From positions 452,810-516,809 of the forward strand of contig MU385743.1 of NCBI GenBank assembly GCA_022497155.1: a DNA stretch of 64,000 nt, read 5' to 3'. This stretch comes from Whalleya microplaca (Eukaryota > Ascomycota > Sordariomycetes > Xylariales > Xylariaceae). The position numbers and the translations under genes were made by a program. The notes beneath the pieces are model-generated. The model was not told the DNA's origin. It made no database searches and saw only the letters and a list, made by a program, of their open reading frames with translations. Below are positions 44,286 through 56,357 of this stretch, piece after piece. Numbering within the stretch: position 1 is the stretch's first letter; every line of letters starts with the position of its first letter.

Positions 44286-47200
44286 TAGGCGGGGCAATGA
44301 GGGAGAGGATAATCCTGCCCGGATAGCTATACCGATGCGAAGGTGAGGGTGAAGGTAAAGTTGAGGATAGGGAATATAGTATCGAGAGACAGGACCTTGG
44401 TTCATCAATAGATTGAGTGTTATACTTGTTGAAATGAGGGTACAGTGGTATAGGGGGAGCCATGCAGTTTTACAACTAAACCGAAATCATCTTGATCAAA
44501 ATCAAAACAAACGCAACCGAGTTCATGAGTGTAACTGAAGAGTCTGGGCTTCGAAAGTGAAAAAGAAGAAAAATATCAGATATAGTCGCGGTACCCCTTG
44601 CAGATAATCTCTTAGGCACGATACCTCCACCCCATGGCCCACTGCATTGTTCGCGATAGCTGAGATGTGGTTCGACTATAGGACGTTTCTGGGCAGTTCA
44701 TGGCGCATATAAACCATCTGACTGCGAAGAAAAGAATTAAGATGGGTTGACCAAGTTGAGTATGTCGTTGGCATCATATAATGGTTTATATTTGCAGGAG
44801 TTTGAGCATTGTTATAAGTGCTGTAGTCTGGAGGGTCTCTACTTGTAGGCTCAGAGTATAGGTATGTACTTAGCTGTGAATGTATAAGCTATGCACTAAT
44901 TAGATGGTTTACTTCATAGAGTAAAAACTGCAGAGATGTCTTCGTTAGGTCGCTGTACAGTATTCATCTGCCATGTTGATAGACTATAGCAGTCTATACG
45001 AGTTCATTTACAGAATGCGCTCTTAAGCCATTGAACAGCTTAGAATACTCTCCATACACCCTCGGTGTATCGGACACCATTCGTTAAATCTAGATCGAGA
45101 AGATAGACCCTTGTGATCTATCAGGTAGCCACAATATTCAGGCATACACTTTCCTTCCAGCCCTCTGACTTTCATCAAGCTTATAAGATTAGCGAAGAGC
45201 CTCACTGCTTGTGTTACCCCGCGCTTAGCTTAACCTAACTTAGCTCTAGAAGCTGTCAACCCCCTGATTGAGCTTCTGATTGGCCGGTGGCTCGAACTAC
45301 TAGGTAGTACACCTCTGATGGAGGGACGGGTAGTCCCTTCACATCGGTAAGTTGACATCGAGATTGGCAGTTTCACATAAAGTATCCTACATGAACTGGT
45401 TGTATAACATGAGAGTATTCTCCCATCGCGTAGGTAAGACACCGTTGAGTGTTCGCGTTGCTGAAGAGGTCAGACCTGCCGGCAATCGGTTTGGCGCGCG
45501 TCAATGCAAGGTACATTCCACTGTGCTGCAGTTATCCGGCTCTCTTGCTGAATGGAGAAGTGCTATGCAAGTTGTGCATATTCGCGAAATTGGATGGCAT
45601 GTGGCATGGCAACGGATTGCGATCCTTTCTAGCTACTTCACCGCAGTGCTGTGCCCACTAAGCCAGGCATGCGTTCCATATAAAATCATGTTTACCGTGT
45701 ATGGTGTTGAACGGTAGAGAATTCTTTTGGAATAGCCTCGCGTCACATATATGTAAACTTGGACGGCCAAGCTCAGAGAGTACTACCTACCTATATATGT
45801 AGATTCATCCCCTGTTTTGGATGGGTGCTGATAAGGTAGCCTGGACTCGATCTTCAGGAACCAGAAGTTCAAGAGAGACATGGAAAACCCCAGGATTGAC
45901 CGAAAATAAATACCCTGCAGACTTATACCTGGTTGCTCCGGCCTATTGGGACCGCACTGAGCCTGTTGCATAACAGGAAATCCGGCTGGGCGGGTGGGGC
46001 TTACATGTAGCTTACTGCCTGCCTGCCTGGGTATGTACATAGAGCTGCAGGACCGCGCATGGCACTAAACGGAACGTTTCGTCACCAAGCTGCCAACGCA
46101 CACGTTGGATTTTTCTGTAATTTTCCAAGTTTCCAGCCCCCACTGCTTACCACTGCTATTATTCACCGTATTGATGTGCACTGTGTTGAGAGGCTGGAAG
46201 GATATCATTGCGCCCTCGGCAGCTCGCCTTGCGCTGTGATAGTTGCTTTACTGCTATGTAGAAGTGTCTTGAAGCTGATATAGGAGGTACTTTGAAGATG
46301 GACGGATCCTAGGTCACTTACAGGTGCTTCTTCAGCCAATGGAATCTATACTTAAATCCATGACTAATCTACTTTTGAAAGCTTGACCAATGTAAGCCCA
46401 ATCACAATGGTGAGTTGCAAGGTTGCAGTCAGGTACATGTATGTATGCTAGGCGGAGCTAAAACTGTGTTGGCCCCAAAAAGACTCAAGGTGCTTACGAT
46501 GGCATGATTCATGGAGCAATATCACTAACAGATGAAAATATATAAGAGTAAGATTATGAGATGAATGTTTTCCGCGTTGCCAATATTAAATGTGCTCTGT
46601 GTTGGAATAAGAAACGGGAGTAGGAGTAACGTTAAAACATCCAATATTTGTACAAAGTACATAACACCAAAGTGGACCGTGCGAAAAAGTCGCGTCTTAC
46701 AAGGACTGTCTCTTAGTTTAGCTGCCTTTCTTTCCCCCATCCTCCAAGAAAGAAACACGATTTCTTTCCCAGTGCATGAGCCATTGAGATGTGAGCATGC
46801 TGGCGATAGATCACTTGTTACCAGAGTATTTGAAGTGTCCACCGCCTGCTGGCTGCCATACGTCTGAGAGAGCTGTGACGGGCAGCGCGGGCGCTGCTGT
46901 CGCCGCCAGATCCGTGGTTTGTGGTGCCTATCGGGCATCATAGTTGAGAGGAGGGAACAAATGAGGGCGCAAACAACAACAGGCGCGTTCGCATTTTTGT
47001 ATTGCCTCTGCAAAGTGAAAAGAGTCCGAGTCTCATCAATCGAATCGCCAGCCTGGTCGGGTTTCTGACCCTGCCGCACCAGCAGACAAAGTCAATTGGC
47101 CCTGCGCAATTCGGGAATCACTTACACCCAGCCATCGCATTTCCCACTTTGGGGCCCAGCCTCCTGCTTTACTTACACCACCAAATCTGGCGATACACCT

Positions 47201-47506
47201 CCTCCCACCAAGGGAAGTACCACGTTTGGCATCTGTGCACTTTGCGATACTTCGCTCCCCGTCTCACTCTGTTTTCTGTTTTCTGGGACTTCTTTGGTCC
47301 TCAGTCCACTTAGTCTCCTGAGGCATCCTTGAGCCTGCATTATACACACACCGCTGCGTTTCTGTCATATTCGCACACGCGAATCTGATTCAGCTACGGC
47401 TACAAGCTACAGCTACAGTTCGCTGCTCTGTGGCTCTGCACCCCTAGGTGTTACGCGTAAACGCCTGTTTCTGTTCGCCACGTCACGTTCGTGGTGAGCA
47501 CTCACC

Positions 47507-49809
47507 TTGTCTACCTCACCTCTAGCTCGTGTTGGAGAGGAAGCCACCGCGAAGTTGTCGGAACCAATTCCCACAACACCCCCTTACGACCGCCACGACC
47601 GTCACGACCCATCTACGCCAACACCACACCAGCGCCAGCAGCGCGCCCATTCTCGACAGTCTCCCCAACCACATACGCCGGAGCCAGGATCCACTCCTTC
47701 CTCCCACCGTCGCCTTCGTAGGACCCCTCGCTTCTCCGTTTCACCTTCACCTCAGCCCGAGGAACAGCAGACCCGCCAGCCAATTGGTCGCGTCACTGTT
47801 ACTCTAGGACCTCAAGGACATTACGTCCTTGCAGGCATAGGACAGCAAGGTCAAGCGGAACGCCCAAGACCGAGACGGCAACTTTCGCAGGGAAATCTGA
47901 GTGACGATTCTAGAGCGACCTCAACTCACACTCCCTCGCCACAGCGCGAGACAACTTACTCCTCCTTAGGCCCGGATAGACCCGAGTCGCATCCGGCTCT
48001 TCGCATCTCCAGGCAGACCCATAGTGCCGTATTGTATGCACTTGAAGGGACAGTGCGCGGCCCCAAAGAGCTAACCCCCGACTACGTCGAGCTATACGCC
48101 CAGATGGCTGACCTCATGGGAGGAAGAGGCCCTGCGACCTCCAATGGCCATGCCACCTCGCCGGCGCGACCTACAGCAGCGAGGCCAGCAGCTGTCGGCT
48201 CTCCGTCCGGAATTAGAGGTCCTCGGATGATCATGCAAGAACGAGCGGCTCGCGAGGCAAGGCAACGAGAGGAACGAGAACGAATGGAGCGAGAGCACTT
48301 GGAAACAGAACAGCGTTTGCAAGAAGAGGCGATACGAAGAGAGACAGAACGAAGAGATACGGAGCGGAAAGAAGCGGAGCGTCAAGCTGCTGCCGTCGCC
48401 GCTGCTGGCGCTGGTTCATTTGGGGCAGGTACTGTTCCCTCCGGCTATGTGCCTCCCACTTCACGGCGGCCTACGCAACCTACATCAGGTCGTGCGCCGG
48501 CGACAGACAATGGCGGTCGTACAGGGGGGTCCACACGAGTACCTACCAGTGCGCAAGCGCAAGCATCACAAGCATCACGCCATGGACGAAGTACTTCTGG
48601 TGCGCAAGCAGGACCGGGCCCCTCAGCGTCCGGCCCCGCAGCCGCTGGTCCTTCTGGCGCTCAGCCCCCGCTGGGCGAAACTTCAACAGCGGTAGGACGA
48701 GGTAGAAACTCGTTCCCTCACGCATTTGAACGCTGGGAAACGCTGTCTGCCCACTGGGAAGGTCTTACTAGCTTTTGGATCCGCCGGCTGGAGCAGAGCG
48801 CGCAGGAGATGGGGAACGACCCACTCTCGTCGCAGCTGTCGCGGCAAGTCACCGATCTTTCGTCTGCGGGCGCCAACCTATTTCATGCTGTGGTTGAGCT
48901 GCAGCGTCTGCGGGCTTCGTCGGAGCGCAAGTTCCAGCGCTGGTTCTTCGAAACCCGCGCAGATCTAGAGCGTAACCAGGAAGTCACTGCCATGCTGGAA
49001 GCCGCTCTTGAAGAGGAGCGGAGAAGCAGAGCTGACGCAATCCGAGAAGCCATTGAGCATGAGAAGGGAACGTCGAAAGTCCAGAAGCAGTTAACCGAAA
49101 TGCGCAAAGAGCTAACGATATCCAAGGAGGAAGCGAGGCGTGCATGGGAGGAGCTCGGACGGCGAGAGCAGGAAGAGCGAGATCGCACTACATCTTTACA
49201 GCTCGGTCACCCCACTATCGTGGGCGGTGTTCAAGTTGTTCCGATGACCCAAGGTGTGAGCCGTGGTAATACCCAGAGAGATCCTCGTGCCTACGCGCAG
49301 CAGGATCCTTCTGAGTACGGCCAAGCACCACCCTCGCGGGGTGCGCGCCAGGAGTACGCGCAGGCGGCTCCTCCAGTCCAGCCCGTCTCGACCTCGGCCG
49401 GTGAAAATCCTACCTACCAGAACCCAACAGCTGTTCATCACGAACAAAGCTACGGCTCCGAAGGAACCTACAGCGAAGGTAAGTGAGTGTACCATGAACG
49501 AACAAGGGAGCTTTGTTCGATAATAAGATCCCCCTTTTGCGCTCCTTCCTTAGGGTGTTCTAACATATCCAAGCAGAAGACTATGAGACGCCCGCGACAC
49601 AGCCGAGCGTTTATCAACCGACCGGTTCCGGCACTCAGCAGCCTCAATACACCGCAGCTCCGGACTACAGCGGTTCAGGGTATTCGGCACCTGGTTGGGA
49701 GGAGATGGGGCCCCGGCACCACCACCCGACACGCCTGAGCGACGTGATCGAAGAAGAGGATGAACGAAGTCGGACCAGCGCGAGCCAGAGCCAAGTTAGC
49801 AGGCCCTGA
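47507..49809 (+). CDS. Coiled-coil hypothetical protein, 5' end unresolved
   Basis: Coding runs from at least 47526 to 49478 and, after a 98-nt GTAAGT..GCAG intron (phase 1), from 49577 to 49809. About 737 residues are visible. The N-terminal part is Arg/Gln/Pro-rich, with a structured-looking IGRVTVTLGPQGHYVLAGIG segment and HSAVLYALEGTVRGPKELTP. A strongly charged helix rich in Arg/Glu (AREARQREERERMEREHLE) spans about 245-290. A Ser/Gly/Ala linker follows, then FPHAFERWETLSAHWEGLTS and a long coiled coil (about 450-570). The tail is Tyr/Gln/Pro-rich and ends acidic. No ATG occurs in frame before 48103, and a stop lies at 47495-47497. An acceptor at 47524-47525 therefore probably joins a missed first exon. 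No family recognised; a scaffold or cytoskeletal role would be guesswork. Confidence 0.7.
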
Positions 49810-51342
49810 TCATCCTAGAGGCATTTATCTCATACGGATCCAAATCATGCTTGACGTACCTTACGGCGGACGATGAGCTGCATGCTCCTTTTCCTTAGGG
49901 CTGACATGCAATATTCGGAGTTTCCGGTTTCTGCAGCAAAAAAGTCTCGAAGCACCTTTTTTCGAGTAGTTTTTCCAGGGCGTACCCATCAGGTTGCTCT
50001 CTCCTTGATTGCATAGCACTGGGTATCCATCCGGGCAGGCTTCATATCTAATAATAGCAAGCTGATATCCCACACTCATCATCCTTGGGAGTTTTTTTTT
50101 TTTTTGCTTGGAGATTGCCACACATACACACTTCGTCTCCATTTGCAAGGGACAGGGTGGTTTTCCCTATGGCGTACGGAGAAGGGGGAGGCATCGACGA
50201 AAATAGACCAACAACACCTGCGTGGAAACTGCTGCTTTGATTTGACCCTTTTTTCCTAATACCGAGGGCATCGTTTCCGACTGACTAGAGGGCTAAAACG
50301 GAAATCGGTGGGCGGGGGCCGGCGGGCGAGCATTCTGGTGGCATTTGCAGCAGAAAAGAAATGGCATTGCGCTTGTTTCTTTCTTATTTATTAATTCATT
50401 TCTTCACCCAGAGACCCAGAGAGAGACAGAGAAAGAGATCGATGGATAACCTAGGCATGGACATGGCATCATCCCCCTCGAGTGTGCATAGGTAATGTAG
50501 TGAAACCGCATCGAGGGTGTGTATGCTATTTCTTCGCCGGGGAGAAGGGGGTCGATGGAGGCATGTAAAAGCAAAACAGAGCAAAGGAAGAGGACGAGAG
50601 TGTGAGAGTGTGAGAGTAAGAGAGACGATCGATGATAGATCAGCAGAACAAGACGAGAACTGCGTCCTCTATCTCGAGACAGTTGTGCAAAAAAGTAAAG
50701 TACTTGTAATTATAGTAATACAACAATGGCAACGGCATCTAATTCTCCGTTGGGATATTTCGCCCGTCCCCCATCCCATTCATTCCAAGGCATGGCACTG
50801 ACTGCGTGTATATGGTTTCGACTTGTCTAAGTGGATAGGTAGGTAGGCTCTTGCGGCCGCAATAGGACTGGATGGAGGCTACATATCCATTCCAGCTCAT
50901 GGCTGGGCTTGATATAATGATGATGCTTCAACCGTATCCCCGGGAGATGTGGCATTCCTGCCCCATGCTTCTGGATCTAGATGCTTTACAAGTGATCGTA
51001 GCAATTTGCCGAGAGGTTGGATTTGCGCGGCTAGTCGCGGTACATATCTCCCCATCTACCTGCTTTATATGTTCACGTAGGTGTACGGGCAGGGAGCTAG
51101 ATATACTCGCATCAATGACATCTACAAAGGTACCTACATACACCCAAAGCCCACACAAGTGTGGCTGAAGCTGCCACAATGTGGCGCAAAAAAGCTTCCG
51201 GAGCTCCCCGGGCCAAAATTGATATTTCACGAACAGGCCATTGGGAAGCACCGCCATCCATTGGCTTTGCACCAGAGACCGACAGACCACTACACAGGGA
51301 AAACGACGGACAGCAGTGCCGCGCTGTGAAGATACCGCAACG
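49810..51342. other. Intergenic: 3' flank and SCO1 promoter
   Basis: About 1.5 kb. Contains a T-run at 50091-50105, a purine-rich (GAGA) stretch near 50408-50440 and TAGGTAGGTAGG near 50836. No gene supported. Confidence 0.5.
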
Positions 51343-52347
51343 ATGTCGCACTCGCTCGCAGGCCCCTCGAAGAGGCTGCTGTGTGCGCTCCTAGAGACGC
51401 AACCGCGAGTGCAATCCCGAGCTCAGCTCCCGCGGCGCTTCCTCTCCACCTCCACCAGCACACGCCCATCACCTTCTCCAGCGCACAACCACCGACCCTC
51501 GCCCCAATGCCCCCGGAGTAGTACTATAGGGCAGCCCCTCGAACAACGGCGGTACAAAGCGAAGACGGTAGAAGAGGCGCGCAGCCGGTACCGCACGGGC
51601 CCGTTCTCGTGGAAGGCCGGGGTGCTGTTCGTGATCGCGGGCTGCGGCCTGGTGTGGTACTTCGAGCACGAGAAGAAGCGCATGCAGCTGCGGCGCATCG
51701 CCGAGGCGTCCAAGGGCGTCGGCAAGCCCAAGGTCGGGGGGGACTTCGAGCTCGTTGATCAGGAGGGGGGGGCGTTCGGGAGTGCGGGGTTGAAGGGGCG
51801 GTTTTCGCTTGTGAGTAGTGAATTTTTTTGATTCTAGGGGGTTGAGGATATGGTGGTTGTGGTGGTGGTGATGGTAGAGGCGCTGGGGAATCTAATTGGC
51901 TGACTACGGGTCAACACTCAGGTCTACTTCGGCTTCACGCACTGCCCGGACATCTGCCCCGAGGAGCTGGACAAGATGGCGCGGATGTTCGACCTGGTCG
52001 AGGCCGAGCGGCCGGGGGCGCTGCGCCCCGTCTTCATCACCTGCGACCCGGCGCGCGACACCCCCGCGGTCCTCAAGGAGTACCTGGCCGAGTTCCACCC
52101 GCGCTTCCTCGGGCTCACGGGCGCGTACGACCAGATCCGCGACGTCTGCAAGGCCTACCGCGTCTACTTCAGCACCCCCAAGGACGTGCCCCCGGGCCAG
52201 GATTATTTGGTTGATCATTCGATTTACTTTTATCTTATGGATCCCGAGGGCGACTTCGTGGAGGCGCTCGGCAGACAGCACAGTCCAGAGCAGGGCGCTA
52301 AGCTTATACTGGACCATGTGAAGGAGTGGAGGGGTAAGTTGCAGTGA
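51343..52347 (+). CDS. SCO1: SCO1 mitochondrial copper chaperone for cytochrome c oxidase
   Basis: Two exons, 51343-51810 and 51922-52347, phase 0 across a 111-nt GTGAGT..TCAG intron, giving 297 residues (yeast Sco1 is 295). It delivers copper to the CuA site of Cox2 in the mitochondrial inner membrane. The Arg-rich N-terminus without acidic residues (RLLCALL..RRFLSTSTSTR) is a presequence. One membrane helix lies at about 90-107 (WKAGVLFVIAGCGLVWYF). The thioredoxin-like domain follows, with the copper-binding CPDIC (Cys164, Cys168) and His255 in YLVDHS, all three ligands intact, and ITCDPARDTPAVL between them. Exon 2 is very GC-rich. The start was chosen because the presequence begins there. 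Confidence 0.96.
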
Positions 52348-52933
52348 GTTCATAGGCTGGGAGGAAAGTATAGAACTGGGAAAAAGGGTGAAAAGGAGAA
52401 ACGGATTCTGAGGCTAGATACGTGTATGATCACGGTTGAGATGGACACTCCGCTCGCCATGGGATTATATCGGCATGAATGGATATAAATGTATATTGAT
52501 GTGTGTATATATCACGGACTCTGTGCTTGCTAATTGCCATCCAAAGATGATCTCTGTAACTTCTAATCTTCTACTTTCTATTGAGTGGACAGAAATAGTA
52601 AATTACTCCAGTTAATGGCCGATTAAATGAGATAATTCATGAGTTAATGGAAGACTTAGAGACGCTCTTCATTTATATATGCTATTACTGATTACAATAT
52701 ACTCAATCGACTATAAATTGGCGATGAGACATTGCACGGACTTGGGGATCTTCCGATAAGACCCAATGATAGCCGGCTGGTTAATCTGGGTCCCGACACG
52801 CCGACACCTCGAAATTCTCCAGGGGTCCATCCATGCACAGGCATGAAGAAGCAGTGTACATAGCTTATACAATTGTCTGTCGACCAAGCATGATTCTTCG
52901 GTAAAACTTGGATATCCTCTCCCCTTCGTCACC
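52348..52933. other. Intergenic between SCO1 and the CECR5-like gene
   Basis: About 590 nt of AT-rich DNA: SCO1 3' flank and the promoter of the next co-oriented gene. No other feature seen. Confidence 0.6.
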
Positions 52934-54555
52934 ATGAAAGCTTTTCATTCAAGGACATTTCTCAGCAAGGCGGTGTCGGGGTCCGCATCGCATCGCCTCC
53001 TTCGGCCCCACGGCCCCGTGATCTCAACCGGGCATCAGCTCAGCGCCGCTTGCCAACGAGACCTGCCTCGTATAGCATGGTCGCGCCGTGCGCCTGTTAG
53101 AGCTTACAGCCTCGATTCAGAGTTTACGAAGCCTTCTAAGTCGAACCCGCGGTTCGCCTTCGCCTTCGAGTGAGTCGAGCATCTACCTAGCTATTCACAC
53201 ACACTCTCTCTCTTCCCTCTTTCTCTGCCTTCCTTGAACCTATATGTAATATATATATACCAAGAGACTAACATATCCCCAGCATCGATGGTGTCCTCCT
53301 ACACGTGGCCAAGCCGATCCCCGGCGCCACAGACAGCCTGAAGTTCCTGCTGAAGCACAAGGTCCCGTTCATCTTACTGACCAACGGCGGCGGCAAGTCC
53401 GAGGCCGTGCGCGTGGCGGACCTGCAGGAGCGCCTCGACGTCCCCGAGCTCTCCGTAGACAACTTCGTGCAGTCGCACACGCCGTTCCGGGAGCTGGCGG
53501 AGCCGCTGCGCGACAAGGCCGTGCTGGTGACGGGCTCGCACCCGGAGACGTGCCGCGCGATCGCGCACGAGTACGGCTTCCGCAACGTGGTGACGTCCGC
53601 GGACGTGCTGGCCGCGTGCCCGACCGTGTTCCCCTTCCAGCACCTGCCGCTCGAGGACAACGACGTCACGAGGGCGAGGCCGCCCCTGCTCTGGGACCCC
53701 AGCCAGGGCATCAAGGCCGTGCTCGTGTTCAACGACCCCCGCGACTGGGCCCTCGACATCCAGATCATCCTCGACCTGCTGCAGTCGATCGACGGCGTCA
53801 TCGGCACGTATTCGCCCAAGAACGGCAAGACCATGCGGAATCGCGGCTGGCAGAGGCATGGCGAGCCCAAGCTGTACTTCTCGAATGCGGATATGCTCTG
53901 GTCCGCACAGTATCACCTTCCGCGCTTTGGGCAGGGCGCTTTTCAGGTTAGTGCTGGTTCATTCGGGTCTCTCTTATTTATCTGCTTGCTCCCACGAGAC
54001 GGGCTTCGAGGTCGTGTATTTTATTTCTTCGCACACTCGATTACCTACATGAGTGTGGCTTTCTTGTTTCCTTTTTTTTTTTTCTCCGAACAGGGATAGA
54101 CGTTCGCTAACATGCTTACCCTAACCCAACAGGCCGCGATCGGGGGCGTCTGGGAACAGCTCACAGGCCGCAGGCTCAGGCGGCACCGGTACGGCAAGCC
54201 GTTCCGGCCGACGTACGTGTACGCGGAGCGGATGCTGTACGCGCACCGGCGGTCGCTGCTGGAGGGGCTGTCGCGCAAAGCCGACGAGCTCAAGCCGCTC
54301 AAGCGCGTGTACATGATCGGCGACAACCCGGCGAGCGACGTCCTGGGCGCCAAGCACTACAAGAGCGGCTGGGGCACCGAGTGGGTCCCGATCCTCGTGC
54401 GCACGGGGGTCTACGACGAGAAACGCGAGCCCTACCCGCCGCGCGAGGCCGCCGTCATCGTCGACGATGTCGAGAAGGCCGTCGCGTGGGCGCTCGAGCA
54501 GGAGCACTGGCAGATACAGCCGCCTATGGAAACGGCTACGGATACGGATACCTGA
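52934..54555 (+). CDS. HAD-superfamily hydrolase, CECR5/HDHD5-like, probably mitochondrial
   Basis: Three exons: 52934-53169, 53283-53946 and 54133-54555, giving 440 residues. The introns are 113 and 186 nt, in phases 2 and 0. The N-terminus is rich in Arg, Ser and Ala with few acids and looks like a mitochondrial presequence. The catalytic DxDG (Asp79, Asp81: FDIDGVLL) is formed exactly across the first splice junction. Motif II is FILLTNGGGKSEA. GKPFRPTY carries the motif III lysine, and MIGDNPASDVLGA is motif IV (Asp364, Asp369). The order and cap-domain length match class IIA HAD proteins of the CECR5 group (yeast YKR070W). The substrate is unknown. Lies about 590 nt downstream of SCO1 in the same direction. 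Confidence 0.92.
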
Positions 54556-56357
54556 TGGAGGACGTGCCTGTGGCTGATGTAGAGTGAGTGAAGGGGGGGA
54601 TTTCGATGGATATTGCTGTTATGCGGTCCGTCACGGATTTGTCAACTGCTGAGGCTTGCCCAGATGACCCTTATTCATAGACTCGGACATTAACGTAGCT
54701 CCAAACGAATGCGTTGGTATAGAAAGGATGGCTACCTTAGTCCGAGCTGTATTGCGAGAGTGAGGCATACATACGGGTGGGAGAAGATACGAGGCTTTCG
54801 ATGAGGCTGCAGCCTGTTCAAAGTCGAGCAGATATGTTCAATACTCAGATTATAGAGGAATCTACACATCATGTAAAAGCGAGTAACCCCCTACTCTTCA
54901 TTATATACTGTGGCTGTCCTTTGAGCGGGGTTGGGTGACAGAGGGAAAGAGGATGGTCAACTTCACATCTCAGATTCCCAAGTCTAATATTTTCTCGACT
55001 GACCACTCACTGCGATGAATATAGAACAACTACTCAGAAACTAGACTAAACACTACGTTGCTTGTCCTATAATATCACCACTTTTATTGACGAGTTATCA
55101 GTTGATACGCTGGTAGTAATTCATTCATCATAGAAACCCTGTACTAAGCCAGTTAAAGCGACCAGTCTCATGAAATATGACTGGTTTATATCATCTCATT
55201 ATAGAAATGCTTAAATAGTATATTAAAGACATCCCTTCCTAAATTTTATAGTTATTAATTTTGGCAGCGAGTGAGTGCATAGAGAGTCAATTCTGCATTC
55301 TCATGCTCAGGATCAAAATGAGCATACGAAACTGAGGCATCAACTTGAAAGTCGAACTAAAGATCATGGTGGTGGAGTTGGAAGACTTCAAAATGGTACC
55401 GTTTTTACCTTAATTCTAGTCATAGAAAAGGAGTTTGATTTTTGAGAGGCTTAAGAGCAGCACTCATGGACAAGACTATGTTTATGATAAGTTATAGCTA
55501 CAAAATGAATAACTGCGATTAGGTAATAGTAATTTCACTGACAGACTAATAAGATCTAATACATTTTTTAGAATTTGTTGACACTGGCTGGCTGGTCTTT
55601 GGTCTGGAGCGGTCTCAATGACCAGGGCTAATCTTCGTTGGGACGAAACATTGAAGTGTGTTAGGTAACCTTTATCTACAAACTGCACTACGTCATTATG
55701 CACCCGTCTATCAACTGGGCACGTGTGATGGCAAAAGCACCTGAAAGGCCAGATAAGCCAGGTTGCTTGTACAATCCTATGGTTCCATATGATTATTTGA
55801 GAAAGCCGCATTATCCTCCATCTACCTTGAGGGTTAAAAAGCTACTGTAAATGTTATACTATGAGTCTGTTACGGTCACTCGGTCAGCAATATAGCAGTA
55901 CATGTACAGCAGCGATTTACATATACAAACACAGTAGATGATTCATCCTATCAAATAAGGTTATCTTGGTGTTTCGTTCCCCTGCGATGTATCCTGCAGG
56001 GATCAAGGCCTGTCGAGTGACATCCCTGACAACCCTGACAGCTCCCCTGCAAACCCTGGTGCTGCAAGTGCCCCCACCACCGTGAATGCGACCTTACCCA
56101 TTAAAGATATATCTTGATATTGGGCCATTATCTTTTCTTCTTCCTTGGGTTATCGCTGACCGGAAGACTCATCCAAACACATATCCAGATTTCCCCAGCC
56201 ACAACTGACAAAGGGAGAGAGTTAGGCTTAGCTTCCGCTCGCTCGCTCGCTCGCTTCGAATTCCCCTACCCTGCGTGACCCAGCCTTTATCTACCAAATA
56301 TTGCACAACATTTCGTTATCTTTGTTGCCCCTCATTTACTGGAGTTTCACAGACAGG
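54556..56357. other. Intergenic, AT-rich, then choline kinase promoter
   Basis: About 1.8 kb. 54800-55900 is AT-rich without coding signal. A block with repeated CCTGACA/CCTGCA words lies at 55990-56075. A (GCTC)n tract sits at 56237-56255, and the leader is C/T-rich. Confidence 0.5.
56237..56255 (+). repeat. (GCTC)n microsatellite in choline kinase leader
   Basis: Four to five GCTC units about 100 nt upstream of the start codon. Confidence 0.9.

Larger units (their letters stand above)
42978..47506. other. Long intergenic stretch with microsatellites, no gene supported
   Basis: About 4.5 kb. Contains (TTGAT)n, (CTAT)n and (GGTC)n tracts listed separately, and repeated TACCTACCTA words near 43500. 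Short open frames near 45350-45720 and 46525-47079 lack domains and codon bias. The last 200 nt may hold the leader and first exon of the next gene. Confidence 0.5.

Noticed and set aside
46525..47079. 184-codon minus-strand frame with a hydrophobic end
   Set aside because: No recognisable motif and AT-rich codons; no splice partners or leader found.
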